A stretch of 6,242 nt of DNA from an uncultured Paraprevotella sp. (GCA_900770805.1 CAAGLP010000139.1:1-6242); one strand, 5' to 3'; positions 1 to 6,242 are shown, numbered from the stretch's first letter. The notes: generated by a model not told the origin, from the sequence alone. Numbers and translations are program-made.

Positions 1-22
1 CTACACGACGCTCTTCCGATCT
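1..22 (+). other. Residual Illumina TruSeq adapter at contig end
   Basis: The first 22 bases match, as I recall it, the 3' part of the Illumina TruSeq universal (read 1) adapter, including the characteristic GCTCTTCCGATCT ending at base 22. It is untrimmed library sequence, not genome. By chance it is open in the frame of the truncated gene that follows, so an automatic gene caller would add seven false residues (starting LHDALP) to that protein. The true genomic sequence begins at about base 23, which also means the contig ends here rather than the gene being biologically truncated. Confidence 0.95.
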
Positions 23-189
23 TTAGCCAGGCCAATTTACAGAGCAATATCGCCGTACAAACAATGAGCGCATCCTTGCTGATTGATTCATATGAAGATG
101 GGCGCCTATCGGGAAGGTTGAAAGAGATAGCCCCTAACCTCAAGGAGGACGACAACCCCGTGCTGATGATAATTAAGTTCAAGGAATGA
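23..189 (+). CDS. 6-bladed beta-propeller protein, C-terminal fragment (5' end missing)
   Basis: Only the last 55 residues or so are present, from FSQANLQ after the adapter to the TGA at 187-189. The identification rests on similarity to the C-terminus of the complete gene just downstream. Both carry a stretch of hydrophobic residues, a basic helix-like segment (RLKEIAPNLKEDDNP here) and the identical heptapeptide DNPVLMI placed 4-5 residues before the stop. Five of the seven codons of this heptapeptide differ at synonymous positions, so the two genes are old paralogues rather than a recent duplication. The downstream gene starts 45 nt later in the same frame, with only the single TGA at 187-189 separating the two reading frames, but its own signal peptide shows it is a separate protein. 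The function of the family (6-bladed beta-propeller, common in Bacteroidota) is unknown. Loss of the 5' end is due to the contig end, not to a mutation. Confidence 0.8.
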
Positions 190-234
190 ACATATATCGT
201 TTCAAATCAAATACTAACTAAAAACATTAGCGTT

Positions 235-1434
235 ATGAAAAATTACATTTTAGGATGTTTGACCCTGGGTATGATGACTGCTTGCACAAATGCCCAATCC
301 AAAGACACTAAAACAGAGGAGAAGAAACCTATTCAACAAACCATTCATGTTCCTTTTGAAAAGGGAATGGAAATAGAGCGCGAAGTGAAACTAAGCGATA
401 TTGCCAGTTCGGTGGAATACGTACGATTGGAGATTACTGACGAAGGATTGGTTCACTACCTTATGCCCAACATGATGCAGCGTACTTCGAAATACTTCAT
501 CTTTGGAGATAGGAAAAACGTAATGCAATTTACCAGAGAAGGTAAGTTTGTCCGCAACATCGGTCGTCAAGGCAAGGGACCCGGCGAATACAATTATATC
601 CGTCAGGTGGATGTTGATGAAAAGGCAGAAAAAGTGTATGTTCTCTCCACAGGCAGACGCTTCAATGTTTATGATCTTGAAACAGGAAAATTCCTTCAAT
701 CAGGTGCACTGACAAATAAGAAACCGGATACGTTCTTGATGCTCAACGACTCTACCATGGTGGCATATCAACAGAATTCCAACGGACAAGAACAAACACT
801 GGCATATATCAGTACTCTGAGCGGAAACATCCAGAAGGAATACTCACGACACCAATTATTTGAAATAAAAAGCAGAACATCCTACATGTATGGAGGCCTG
901 CATGATTTCAATCTGCAGAGATACGACGGCACTATCAACCTGAAAGAATATGAAAATGACACCGTCTATTCTGTCACTCCGGATGGAATGAAGAAACGAT
1001 ACATCTTCGACACTGGAAAATACGGAATCAAGTTGGAGCACACGTATCATGCATTGGATGGAGACGAAGAGGCCTTCAATAGGTTGTCGGCCGGATATAT
1101 CAGATATTCTGTATTGGAAACAAAGAATTATCTATTTCTTCCCTATATCTATTGGGCAGGGAAAGGCAAAAACAAACCAAGAACGGCCATCTACGACAAA
1201 CGCACTGGCGAATGCTATAAAATAAAGGAAAACATTTTTAAGGATGACATTACCAACGGACTATATCTGTATTTTCCACATTGTGCCTTAGACGAAAACA
1301 CATTGATTATAGCCTTCCAAGCAGACCAGGTATTACAAATGGCTGAACGCAATCCAGAACTTTTGAAGCATCCGCAACTGAAAGGATTACAAGAAGGAGA
1401 TAATCCTGTCTTAATGATAGTAAATCTAAAATGA
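235..1434 (+). CDS. 6-bladed beta-propeller lipoprotein, function unknown
   Basis: This 399-residue protein has the length and landmarks of the Bacteroidota 6-bladed beta-propeller family (Pfam DUF5128-like). The N-terminus is a lipoprotein signal peptide, with a short basic start, a hydrophobic stretch and MTAC ending at Cys17, the likely lipidated residue. A second cysteine at position 8 (ILGC) is too close to the N-terminus to be the cleavage site. The mature protein starts with a polar, charged linker (TNAQSKDTKTEEKK). Then come the family motifs: VEYVRLE near residue 62, a strand-turn ending FTREGKFVRNIG, and GRQGKGPGEY at 110-119, followed by VDVDEKAEKVYVL. These are typical of blades in NHL-like propellers. 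No catalytic residues are evident. ATG 235 is the first ATG after the upstream stop and gives the signal peptide. No clear Shine-Dalgarno sequence is seen, which is usual in this phylum. The location should be envelope-anchored, either periplasmic or surface-facing; no clear acidic surface-export signal follows Cys17. The gene lies 13 nt ahead of a pump adaptor gene, so it is probably co-transcribed with the pump and may assist it. That role is inferred. Confidence 0.88.
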   Translation: MKNYILGCLTLGMMTACTNAQSKDTKTEEKKPIQQTIHVPFEKGMEIEREVKLSDIASSVEYVRLEITDEGLVHYLMPNMMQRTSKYFIFGDRKNVMQFTREGKFVRNIGRQGKGPGEYNYIRQVDVDEKAEKVYVLSTGRRFNVYDLETGKFLQSGALTNKKPDTFLMLNDSTMVAYQQNSNGQEQTLAYISTLSGNIQKEYSRHQLFEIKSRTSYMYGGLHDFNLQRYDGTINLKEYENDTVYSVTPDGMKKRYIFDTGKYGIKLEHTYHALDGDEEAFNRLSAGYIRYSVLETKNYLFLPYIYWAGKGKNKPRTAIYDKRTGECYKIKENIFKDDITNGLYLYFPHCALDENTLIIAFQADQVLQMAERNPELLKHPQLKGLQEGDNPVLMIVNLK

Positions 1435-1451
1435 AGAGCATACAGAAATGA
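1431..1451 (+). promoter_or_regulatory. Six-codon mini-cistron bridging propeller and adaptor genes by double ATGA overlap
   Basis: An ATG at 1431-1433 overlaps the TGA of the propeller gene (ATGA at 1431-1434). It opens a six-codon frame (MKSIQK) whose TGA at 1449-1451 in turn overlaps the adaptor ATG at 1448-1450 (a second ATGA, 1448-1451). This would let a ribosome finishing the propeller gene reinitiate twice and arrive exactly at the adaptor start, which has no visible Shine-Dalgarno of its own. The peptide itself is probably meaningless. The overlaps are plain in the sequence, but their use in translational coupling is inference, and chance is possible in A-rich intergenic DNA. Confidence 0.3.
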
Positions 1452-2515
1452 AAAGTAGATTTTTAGGATGTTTGCTATCAACCATGCTTATTTCCTGTTC
1501 GGGTACACATACCAACACTCCCGAACAGGAAAACGCAAGCACAATTCTCCCCGAAGAAAAGGAAGAAGTAACGGTAATGACCCTTACAAAAGGAGACTTT
1601 CATCACGAACTGGTAAGCAATGGCAAGATAGTGGCCAAGGAGAGTGCAGAGTTGTGTTTCCGTACATCTGAGGTAATAGCAAAGATATGGGTGAAGAACG
1701 GCACCAGTGTACACAAAGGCCAGAAACTGGCTGAGCTGGATATGTTTAATTTGAACAACATCTTGGCTCTGCGCAAGAATTCCTTGGCACAAGCTACATT
1801 GGAAATGCAAGATGTACTCATCGGACAAGGCTATGCCATAGACAATCTCAGCGCTATACCTAAAGACATTGTAGAACTTGCAAGGATCAAGAGCGGTTAT
1901 CATCAGGCAAAGGTACAATACGAAGCAGCACTACATGATATAGAACAAGCCACGCTAGTAGCTCCATTTGATGGAATAGTCGCCAATCTGTTTGACAAAC
2001 CATATAATACATCCAAAAGTGGTTCTGCATTCTGCCGTATTATCGGTTGCTCTGCTATGGATGTTGACTTCACTGTCCTAGAAAGCGAGCTTCCACTAAT
2101 CAAGCTAGGCGACAAGGTGGAAGTAATGCCTTATACCAACGTACAGGAAACGCTTACCGGCTATATCTCCGAAATAAACCCACTGGTTAGTGCCAACGGT
2201 ATGGTTCGTGTAAAAGCAACAATAAACAACGGGCAAAAACTGTTTGACGGCATGAATGTGCGTGTCAGTGTAAAGCGTGTAGTGCCCAATCAATTTGTTG
2301 TACCCAAGACTGCCATCGTTTTACGTTCTGGCAAACAAGTGCTTTTTACTCTGCAGGATAGTATCGCCATATGGAACTATGTTCAGACAGGGCTGGAAAA
2401 TATGACCGAATACACTCTTATCAATACTGAAGATAACGAGTTAAAGGAAGGGATGATAGTCATTACTGCTGGCAATGTCAATCTGGCACATGAAAGCGTG
2501 GTAAAAAAGGACTAG
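1448..2515 (+). CDS. RND efflux pump periplasmic adaptor lipoprotein (HlyD/AcrA-type membrane fusion protein)
   Basis: This 355-residue protein is the adaptor that joins the inner-membrane RND permease to the outer-membrane channel. A lipoprotein signal peptide ends in LISC with Cys17 as the expected lipidated residue, so the protein is anchored in a membrane and faces the periplasm. Domain order fits the family. A first lipoyl half lies at about 59-98 (VKNGTSVHKGQKLAELD). A short alpha-helical hairpin follows at about 99-165 (ALRKNSLAQATLEMQ and YHQAKVQYEAALHDIEQA). The second lipoyl half carries the hallmark APFDGIVANL at 172-181. A beta-barrel spans about 200-275 (LGDKVEVMPY, GYISEINPLV, VRVKATINN, FDGMNVRVSV). 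The C-terminal membrane-proximal domain begins at FVVPKTAIV and ends with LKEGMIVITAGNVNL. The start at 1448 is chosen because it gives the lipobox. The gene is 13 nt after the propeller gene and 69 nt before the permease gene. A perfect 13-bp inverted repeat covers codons 15-29 around the lipobox. The substrate cannot be read from the sequence. Confidence 0.93.
   Translation: MKSRFLGCLLSTMLISCSGTHTNTPEQENASTILPEEKEEVTVMTLTKGDFHHELVSNGKIVAKESAELCFRTSEVIAKIWVKNGTSVHKGQKLAELDMFNLNNILALRKNSLAQATLEMQDVLIGQGYAIDNLSAIPKDIVELARIKSGYHQAKVQYEAALHDIEQATLVAPFDGIVANLFDKPYNTSKSGSAFCRIIGCSAMDVDFTVLESELPLIKLGDKVEVMPYTNVQETLTGYISEINPLVSANGMVRVKATINNGQKLFDGMNVRVSVKRVVPNQFVVPKTAIVLRSGKQVLFTLQDSIAIWNYVQTGLENMTEYTLINTEDNELKEGMIVITAGNVNLAHESVVKKD
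1491..1532. repeat. Perfect 13-bp inverted repeat with 16-nt loop inside the adaptor signal-peptide region
   Basis: The arm TTTCCTGTTCGGG at 1491-1503 is the exact reverse complement of CCCGAACAGGAAA at 1520-1532, with a 16-nt spacer at 1504-1519. It starts 43 nt after the adaptor ATG and spans codons 15-29, covering the lipobox serine and cysteine and the start of the mature linker. No T-run follows on either strand, so it is not an intrinsic terminator. In mRNA it would form a long stem just inside the gene. In DNA it resembles the short inverted repeats that flank small invertible segments. If the spacer were inverted, the frame would stay open and the residues after Cys-Ser-Gly would change from THTNT to VLVCV. 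Confidence 0.9.
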
Positions 2516-2536
2516 CAAAGATTGATGAACTTTAGC

Positions 2537-2555
2537 GAATAAGTCTGTGAATAAG
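2537..2555 (+). repeat. GAATAAG direct repeat in the gap before the permease gene
   Basis: The 69-nt gap between the adaptor stop and the permease start (2516-2584) contains GAATAAG twice, at 2537-2543 and 2549-2555, a 12-bp period. This is the longest gap between genes in the window. No TAnnTTTG-type promoter element, terminator hairpin or Shine-Dalgarno at normal spacing is visible; an AAAAGGTG stretch near 2557-2564 is about 20 nt from the ATG, too far for a standard ribosome-binding site. The repeat may be chance in AT-rich spacer DNA, or a small regulator site. Confidence 0.3.
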
Positions 2556-2584
2556 CAAAAGGTGATACTTTCTTACAAACTCTT

Positions 2585-5500
2585 ATGGTAAAGTTTCTAT
2601 TACAACGACCTATTGCGGTGATGATGGCATTTGCGGCATGCTTCGTTATCGGTGTAGTAACATATTTTACACTACCAGTATCATTACTACCTGATATTGC
2701 CATACCACAAATATCCATACACGTTTCTAGCGAAAATTCTTCTGCCAGAGAATTGGAAAATACGGTGGTGGCTCCATTGCGCCGACAATTGTTGCAGGTA
2801 TCAGGGTTGCGCGAAATAAAAAGCGAGACGCGCGACGGAGATGGCATCATACGCATAGAATTTGAATTCGGCACGAATACCGACTTAGCTTTTATCGAAG
2901 TGAACGAGAAGATTGATGCCGCCATGAACAGCCTGCCAAAGGAAACGGAGCGTCCCAAGGCCATCAAGGCAAGTGCAACGGACATACCTGTACTATACCT
3001 TAATATGACCTTGAAAGACGACAAGCCCTATGAAGATACTGACGAGGTACGCTTTCTGAATATGTGCGAGTTGGCAGAGAATGTGGTTAAAAGGCGTATA
3101 GTGCAGTTGTCCGAAGTAGCAATGGCAGACATCACCGGTGTGCCAGGACGTATGCTTCAGATAGTACCCGACCAGGAAAAACTTTCCATCACTGGCATAA
3201 CCATTGCCGACATAGAGAGTGCCTTGGCCTCTAACAACGTGGAACCAGGCAGTATGCTGATACGCGACGGTTATTACGAATATAACGTGCGTATCTCCAC
3301 CCTACTCCGTACTCAGCAGGATGTGGAAAACATCTACATCCGCAAGGGAGAAAGACTTATGCAGCTGAAAGATCTGTGCAAAGTGACTATTGTGTCGCAA
3401 AAACGACAGGGAATGTCTGTTGCTGGTGGCAAGCGTGCCGTAACACTGGCAATTATCAAACAGGGCGACGAGAACATGGATGCGATGAAGGCAAAGCTGA
3501 AGGAAACAACAGACCATTTTGCTACAATGTATCCAGACATTGAATTTCAGGTATGCCGCAATCAGACAGAACTGTTAGACTACAGTATCTCCAACTTGCA
3601 GGAGAACTTCATTATAGGCTTTCTGCTGATTTTCTTCGTGGCAATATATTTCCTGGGCGATGTACGTTCGCCAATGGTAATAGGACTGAGCATGACAGTG
3701 TCGGTGGTTATTACATTCTTCTTATTCTATCTGTTCAAGGTATCATTGAATATCATTTCACTATCGGGCTTGATACTGGCCGTGGGTATGATGATAGACA
3801 ATTCCATTATCGTAACTGAAAATATATCGCAGTATCGTGAGCATGGATATTCCTTGCGGAGAGCATGTGCAGCAGGAACAACCGAGGTTATAACTCCGAT
3901 GCTCAGTTCCATGCTGACCACGGTGGCGGTGTTCGTGCCACTGATATTCATGAACGACATTGCTGGTGCTATTTTCATGGACCAAGCCTTCTCCATAGCA
4001 GCAGGTTTGTTGGTATCATATATCATAGGCATTATGCTGTTGCCTGTCCTATATCTTTTGTTCTATCGTTTAGGGATACGCAGGAAAGGGGGTCTCTCAA
4101 ATGGATTTTACAAAAAAGAGAATAAGAATGCTTGGCTGGAACGCTTCTACGATGATGGCATTCATTGGGTATTCAGCCACAAGAAACTGAGCATTGCCAT
4201 GACCTTGGCTACACTGCCACTATGCTTCTTCCTGTTTTCGTATCTGGAGAAAGAGCGCATGCCAGAAATTGAGCAGAACGAACTGGTCATGCGCATAGAT
4301 TGGAATGAGAACATACACGTGGACGAGAACCACAGGCGCATCAACGCACTGACGAAAAGGATTGATAAACTGGTCACTGAGCACACAGCTTATGTGGGCA
4401 TACAGGACTATATACTGAATGACGGTAGCAAGTTGTCCGCTACTGAAGCTGAACTGTACTTCAAAACGGAGCAGTCGGAAGGAATAAAAACATTGCAGGA
4501 AGAACTTGACAAAATCGTCAGGGACGAGTATCCTTTGGCGGTGCTGACTTTCTCACCTCCTGAAACTATCTTTGAAAAGTTGTTCGTCACGGGCGAAGCT
4601 GACATAGTGGCACAGTTGCATCCCAGCAACCATTCACTAACGCCTGACCCATCTTCGCTACATAATGTGGAAAATGCCATCATGCGACAAACGGGAATCA
4701 AGAGCGAAGGCATAGCATTGCGCAATCAGATGAACATCGTGGTGAACCGAGAGCGCCTTTTGCTGTATAATGTTTCCTACAATGAAGTGACGCGCTTACT
4801 GCGCACAGCCTTTAAGGATAACAAGGTATCCACACTTCGTTCCTTCCAACAATACCTGCCCATTAGCATTGTCGGCGAAGAGCAAAGTATCAACGAAATA
4901 CTGATGAATACCTTGATACAATCACAAGCAGACAAGAATGGTGAGGTAAGCCACATTCCATTGGACTGGTTGGTAAAGGTGGTTCCATCTGAAGACCTGA
5001 AATGTATTACGGCTGGAAAAGACGGCGAATATATCCCCATCAGTTTCTTTGATATCGAGGATGCGCCCCAACTGATGAACGACATTAGGAAGGCAGTAAG
5101 ACAAACAGGCGACTGGGAGGCAGACTTCTCGGGTAGCTTCTTCTCCAATAGGAAGATGATAGGTGAACTGACAGTTATCCTGTTTGTCTCCATCCTGCTG
5201 ATGTACTTCATCCTCTGCGCCCAGTTCGAAAGTTTCCTGCAGCCGTTGATTGTCTTGGTAGAAATACCCATTGATGTGGCCTTTGCTCTGGCATCCTTGT
5301 GGCTCTTCGGTCATACGCTCAATCTTATGTCGGCCATTGGCATCATAGTAACCTGTGGCATTGTGGTGAACGACTCTATTCTGAAGATTGACTCCATCAA
5401 CGAGTTGCGCAAGGCTGGCACTCCGCTTATGCAGGCAATACATACGGCTGGAATCAGGCGCTTGCGCCCCATAGTTATGACCTCGCTCACCACCATTATG

Positions 5501-5662
5501 GCTATGATGCCTCTACTCTTCTCAAGTGATATGGGATCTGAATTGCAGAGACCTTTGGCAATAGCCATGATAGGCTCAATGCTATTGGGTACACTGGTGA
5601 GCCTGTTTATCATCCCGCTAATCTATTGGTTTATCTACAGAAGAAAAGAATCGATAATATGA
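2585..5662 (+). CDS. RND efflux transporter permease (AcrB/HAE1-like, DN-type proton relay)
   Basis: This 1025-residue inner-membrane pump is full length for the AcrB family and exports a substrate in exchange for protons. The N-terminus VKFLLQRPIAV leads into TM1 (10-30). A first periplasmic porter/docking region (about 32-340) includes the conserved FEFGTNTDLAFIEV block. TM2-TM6 lie at about 342-358, 364-384, 388-412, 436-456 and 470-494, TM7 at 535-555, a second periplasmic region at about 556-860, and TM8-TM12 at about 862-880, 888-908, 913-937, 963-985 and 993-1017. Relay residues: TM4 has D405-N406 where AcrB has D407-D408. TM10 has N929-D930 where AcrB has K940-N941. R959 and T966 match AcrB R971 and T978. 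TM9 also carries E893 and D897 (EIPID). I recall this set as usual for a Bacteroidota branch of HAE1-type pumps. The methionine relay of CusA-type metal pumps was not recognised. An in-frame stop at 2552-2554 with no ATG between fixes the start at 2585. The stop overlaps the next gene's ATG. The substrate is unknown. Confidence 0.96.
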   Translation: MVKFLLQRPIAVMMAFAACFVIGVVTYFTLPVSLLPDIAIPQISIHVSSENSSARELENTVVAPLRRQLLQVSGLREIKSETRDGDGIIRIEFEFGTNTDLAFIEVNEKIDAAMNSLPKETERPKAIKASATDIPVLYLNMTLKDDKPYEDTDEVRFLNMCELAENVVKRRIVQLSEVAMADITGVPGRMLQIVPDQEKLSITGITIADIESALASNNVEPGSMLIRDGYYEYNVRISTLLRTQQDVENIYIRKGERLMQLKDLCKVTIVSQKRQGMSVAGGKRAVTLAIIKQGDENMDAMKAKLKETTDHFATMYPDIEFQVCRNQTELLDYSISNLQENFIIGFLLIFFVAIYFLGDVRSPMVIGLSMTVSVVITFFLFYLFKVSLNIISLSGLILAVGMMIDNSIIVTENISQYREHGYSLRRACAAGTTEVITPMLSSMLTTVAVFVPLIFMNDIAGAIFMDQAFSIAAGLLVSYIIGIMLLPVLYLLFYRLGIRRKGGLSNGFYKKENKNAWLERFYDDGIHWVFSHKKLSIAMTLATLPLCFFLFSYLEKERMPEIEQNELVMRIDWNENIHVDENHRRINALTKRIDKLVTEHTAYVGIQDYILNDGSKLSATEAELYFKTEQSEGIKTLQEELDKIVRDEYPLAVLTFSPPETIFEKLFVTGEADIVAQLHPSNHSLTPDPSSLHNVENAIMRQTGIKSEGIALRNQMNIVVNRERLLLYNVSYNEVTRLLRTAFKDNKVSTLRSFQQYLPISIVGEEQSINEILMNTLIQSQADKNGEVSHIPLDWLVKVVPSEDLKCITAGKDGEYIPISFFDIEDAPQLMNDIRKAVRQTGDWEADFSGSFFSNRKMIGELTVILFVSILLMYFILCAQFESFLQPLIVLVEIPIDVAFALASLWLFGHTLNLMSAIGIIVTCGIVVNDSILKIDSINELRKAGTPLMQAIHTAGIRRLRPIVMTSLTTIMAMMPLLFSSDMGSELQRPLAIAMIGSMLLGTLVSLFIIPLIYWFIYRRKESII
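5659..5662 (+). promoter_or_regulatory. ATGA stop-start overlap coupling permease and outer-membrane channel genes
   Basis: The permease TGA (5660-5662) and the channel ATG (5659-5661) share an ATGA. Such 4-nt overlaps usually indicate translational coupling, which would tie channel synthesis to permease synthesis and supports a single operon. The overlap is seen directly; the coupling is inferred. Confidence 0.75.
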
Positions 5663-6242
5663 AAAGGTTAACAACAACTATATGCCTATTCACGTCATTG
5701 CTCTTAGGCTATGCACAACATACGGTGAGGCTGAACCTTGCCAAAACCATAGAGTTGGCCAACGAGAGTTCGCTTGCGGCATTCCGCCACAAAAATATGT
5801 ACCTGTCCAGCTATTGGGAATATCGAACATACAAGGCCAACCGTCTGCCCAGTCTCACACTGGACTTGATGCCGGCACAATACTATCGCTACATTACGCA
5901 GCGATATGATTCTGACAGCGACACGGATGTGTATCGCCTGCAACAAATGTTCAGTGCCAGTGGAGGACTGAGCATCCACCAGAACTTTGACTGGCTGGGT
6001 GGTACATTCTATATTGATTCCAATCTGGAATATATGCGCAATTTTGGAGAAACCAAGTCCACACAGTTCTCCAGCATACCATTACGCATAGGCTACTCTC
6101 AGAGTCTGATTGGCTACAATGCCTTCCGTTGGGAGAGAAAAATAGAACCCTTGAAATTTGAGAGAGCGAAGAAGGAGTTTATCTACAACACCGAGGTTCT
6201 TTCGGAGGAGGCCGTCAGGCATTTCTTCAATCTGGCTATGGC
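5659..6242 (+). CDS. TolC-family outer-membrane efflux protein, N-terminal part (3' end outside window)
   Basis: The frame opens at the ATGA overlap and runs without a stop for 194 codons to the window edge, so the protein is cut; family members are usually 420-500 residues. A cleavable signal peptide is present (MKRLTTTICLF then TSLLLGYAQ, cleavage probably near residues 19-20), with no lipobox. The mature start VRLNLAKTIELANESSLAAF matches the beginning of the outer-membrane efflux protein repeat. It is followed by a helix rich in aromatic and basic residues (SSYWEYRTYKANRLPSLTLD), then beta-strand-like segments (FSASGGLSIHQNFDWLGGTF, TFYIDSNLEYMRNFG). IGYSQSLIGYNAFRWERKIE at about 144-163 leads back into the periplasmic helices. 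These fit the TolC fold of alternating helices and strands that builds a trimeric exit duct. It completes the tripartite pump with the adaptor and permease just upstream. Nothing suggests truncation other than the window end. Confidence 0.93.
   Translation, partial: MKRLTTTICLFTSLLLGYAQHTVRLNLAKTIELANESSLAAFRHKNMYLSSYWEYRTYKANRLPSLTLDLMPAQYYRYITQRYDSDSDTDVYRLQQMFSASGGLSIHQNFDWLGGTFYIDSNLEYMRNFGETKSTQFSSIPLRIGYSQSLIGYNAFRWERKIEPLKFERAKKEFIYNTEVLSEEAVRHFFNLAM

Noticed and set aside
190..234. Possible promoter between the two propeller genes (TATCGTTT near 195-202)
   Set aside because: It does not fit TAnnTTTG and no TTG element lies at the right distance upstream, so I do not call a promoter.
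1491..1532. Inverted repeat considered as an intrinsic terminator
   Set aside because: Neither strand has a T-run after the stem, and it lies inside a gene that clearly continues.
1478..1918. Minus-strand 146-codon frame opposite the adaptor gene
   Set aside because: It is cysteine- and tyrosine-rich with no family resemblance and lies opposite a gene with clear adaptor motifs throughout.
2864..2876. GAATTCGGCACGA resembles the EcoRI linker used in old cDNA libraries
   Set aside because: It sits in frame within a conserved permease motif (FEFGTNTDL), which is expected in this family, and the flanking sequence is continuous coding. The match is coincidental, unlike the true adapter at 1-22.
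2512..3024. Minus-strand 170-codon frame spanning the adaptor-permease gap
   Set aside because: Its composition is that of an antisense shadow (serine-rich, no domain recognised), and most of it is opposite the conserved N-terminal part of the permease.
4777..5443. Long minus-strand open frames (164 and 173 codons)
   Set aside because: They lie wholly opposite the conserved permease gene, overlap each other in different frames, and show no recognisable domain, signal peptide or ribosome-binding site. They are shadows of coding sequence.
5682..5909. 75-codon plus-strand frame inside the channel gene
   Set aside because: The overlapping frame from 5659 has a signal peptide and outer-membrane efflux protein motifs and continues to the window end; the shorter frame has neither.

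Overview
The window is the end of a metagenome- or isolate-derived contig from a member of the Bacteroidota, most likely the order Bacteroidales. This rests on protein families (6-bladed beta-propeller lipoproteins with a GKGPGEY-type motif, an RND permease with GMMIDNSIIV in TM4 and GIVVNDSI in TM10), the absence of clear Shine-Dalgarno sequences, and the general protein style. No species can be named from the sequence alone. The first 22 bases are not genomic: they match the 3' end of the standard Illumina TruSeq read-1 adapter, so the biology starts at about base 23.

All real genes lie on the + strand, closely packed. Bases 23-189 are the C-terminal end of one 6-bladed beta-propeller protein. 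After 45 nt comes a complete paralogue (235-1434, 399 aa, predicted lipoprotein). Then follow a periplasmic adaptor lipoprotein of an RND efflux pump (1448-2515, 355 aa), the inner-membrane RND permease (2585-5662, 1025 aa) and the first 194 codons of a TolC-family outer-membrane channel (5659-6242, cut by the window end). No terminator-like hairpin with a T-run is visible between any of them, so they look like one transcription unit. No convincing Bacteroides-type promoter (TAnnTTTG) is visible in the gaps of 45, 13 and 69 nt.

The last three genes together encode all parts of a tripartite pump: lipid-anchored adaptor, proton-driven permease and outer-membrane exit duct. The two beta-propeller proteins upstream have no assigned function. 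Their tandem arrangement directly ahead of a dedicated pump, with only 13 nt between the second propeller and the adaptor, suggests they work with it, for instance in substrate capture or in the same envelope response, but this is inference.

The items most worth a second look are a perfect 13-bp inverted repeat just after the lipobox cysteine codon of the adaptor gene, a six-codon mini-cistron that links the propeller and adaptor genes by ATGA overlaps at both ends, the propeller-plus-pump linkage itself, and the altered proton-relay residues of the permease. Nothing here is clearly a new system. The pump is of a recognisable type, and the novelty, if any, is in its partners and its expression control.
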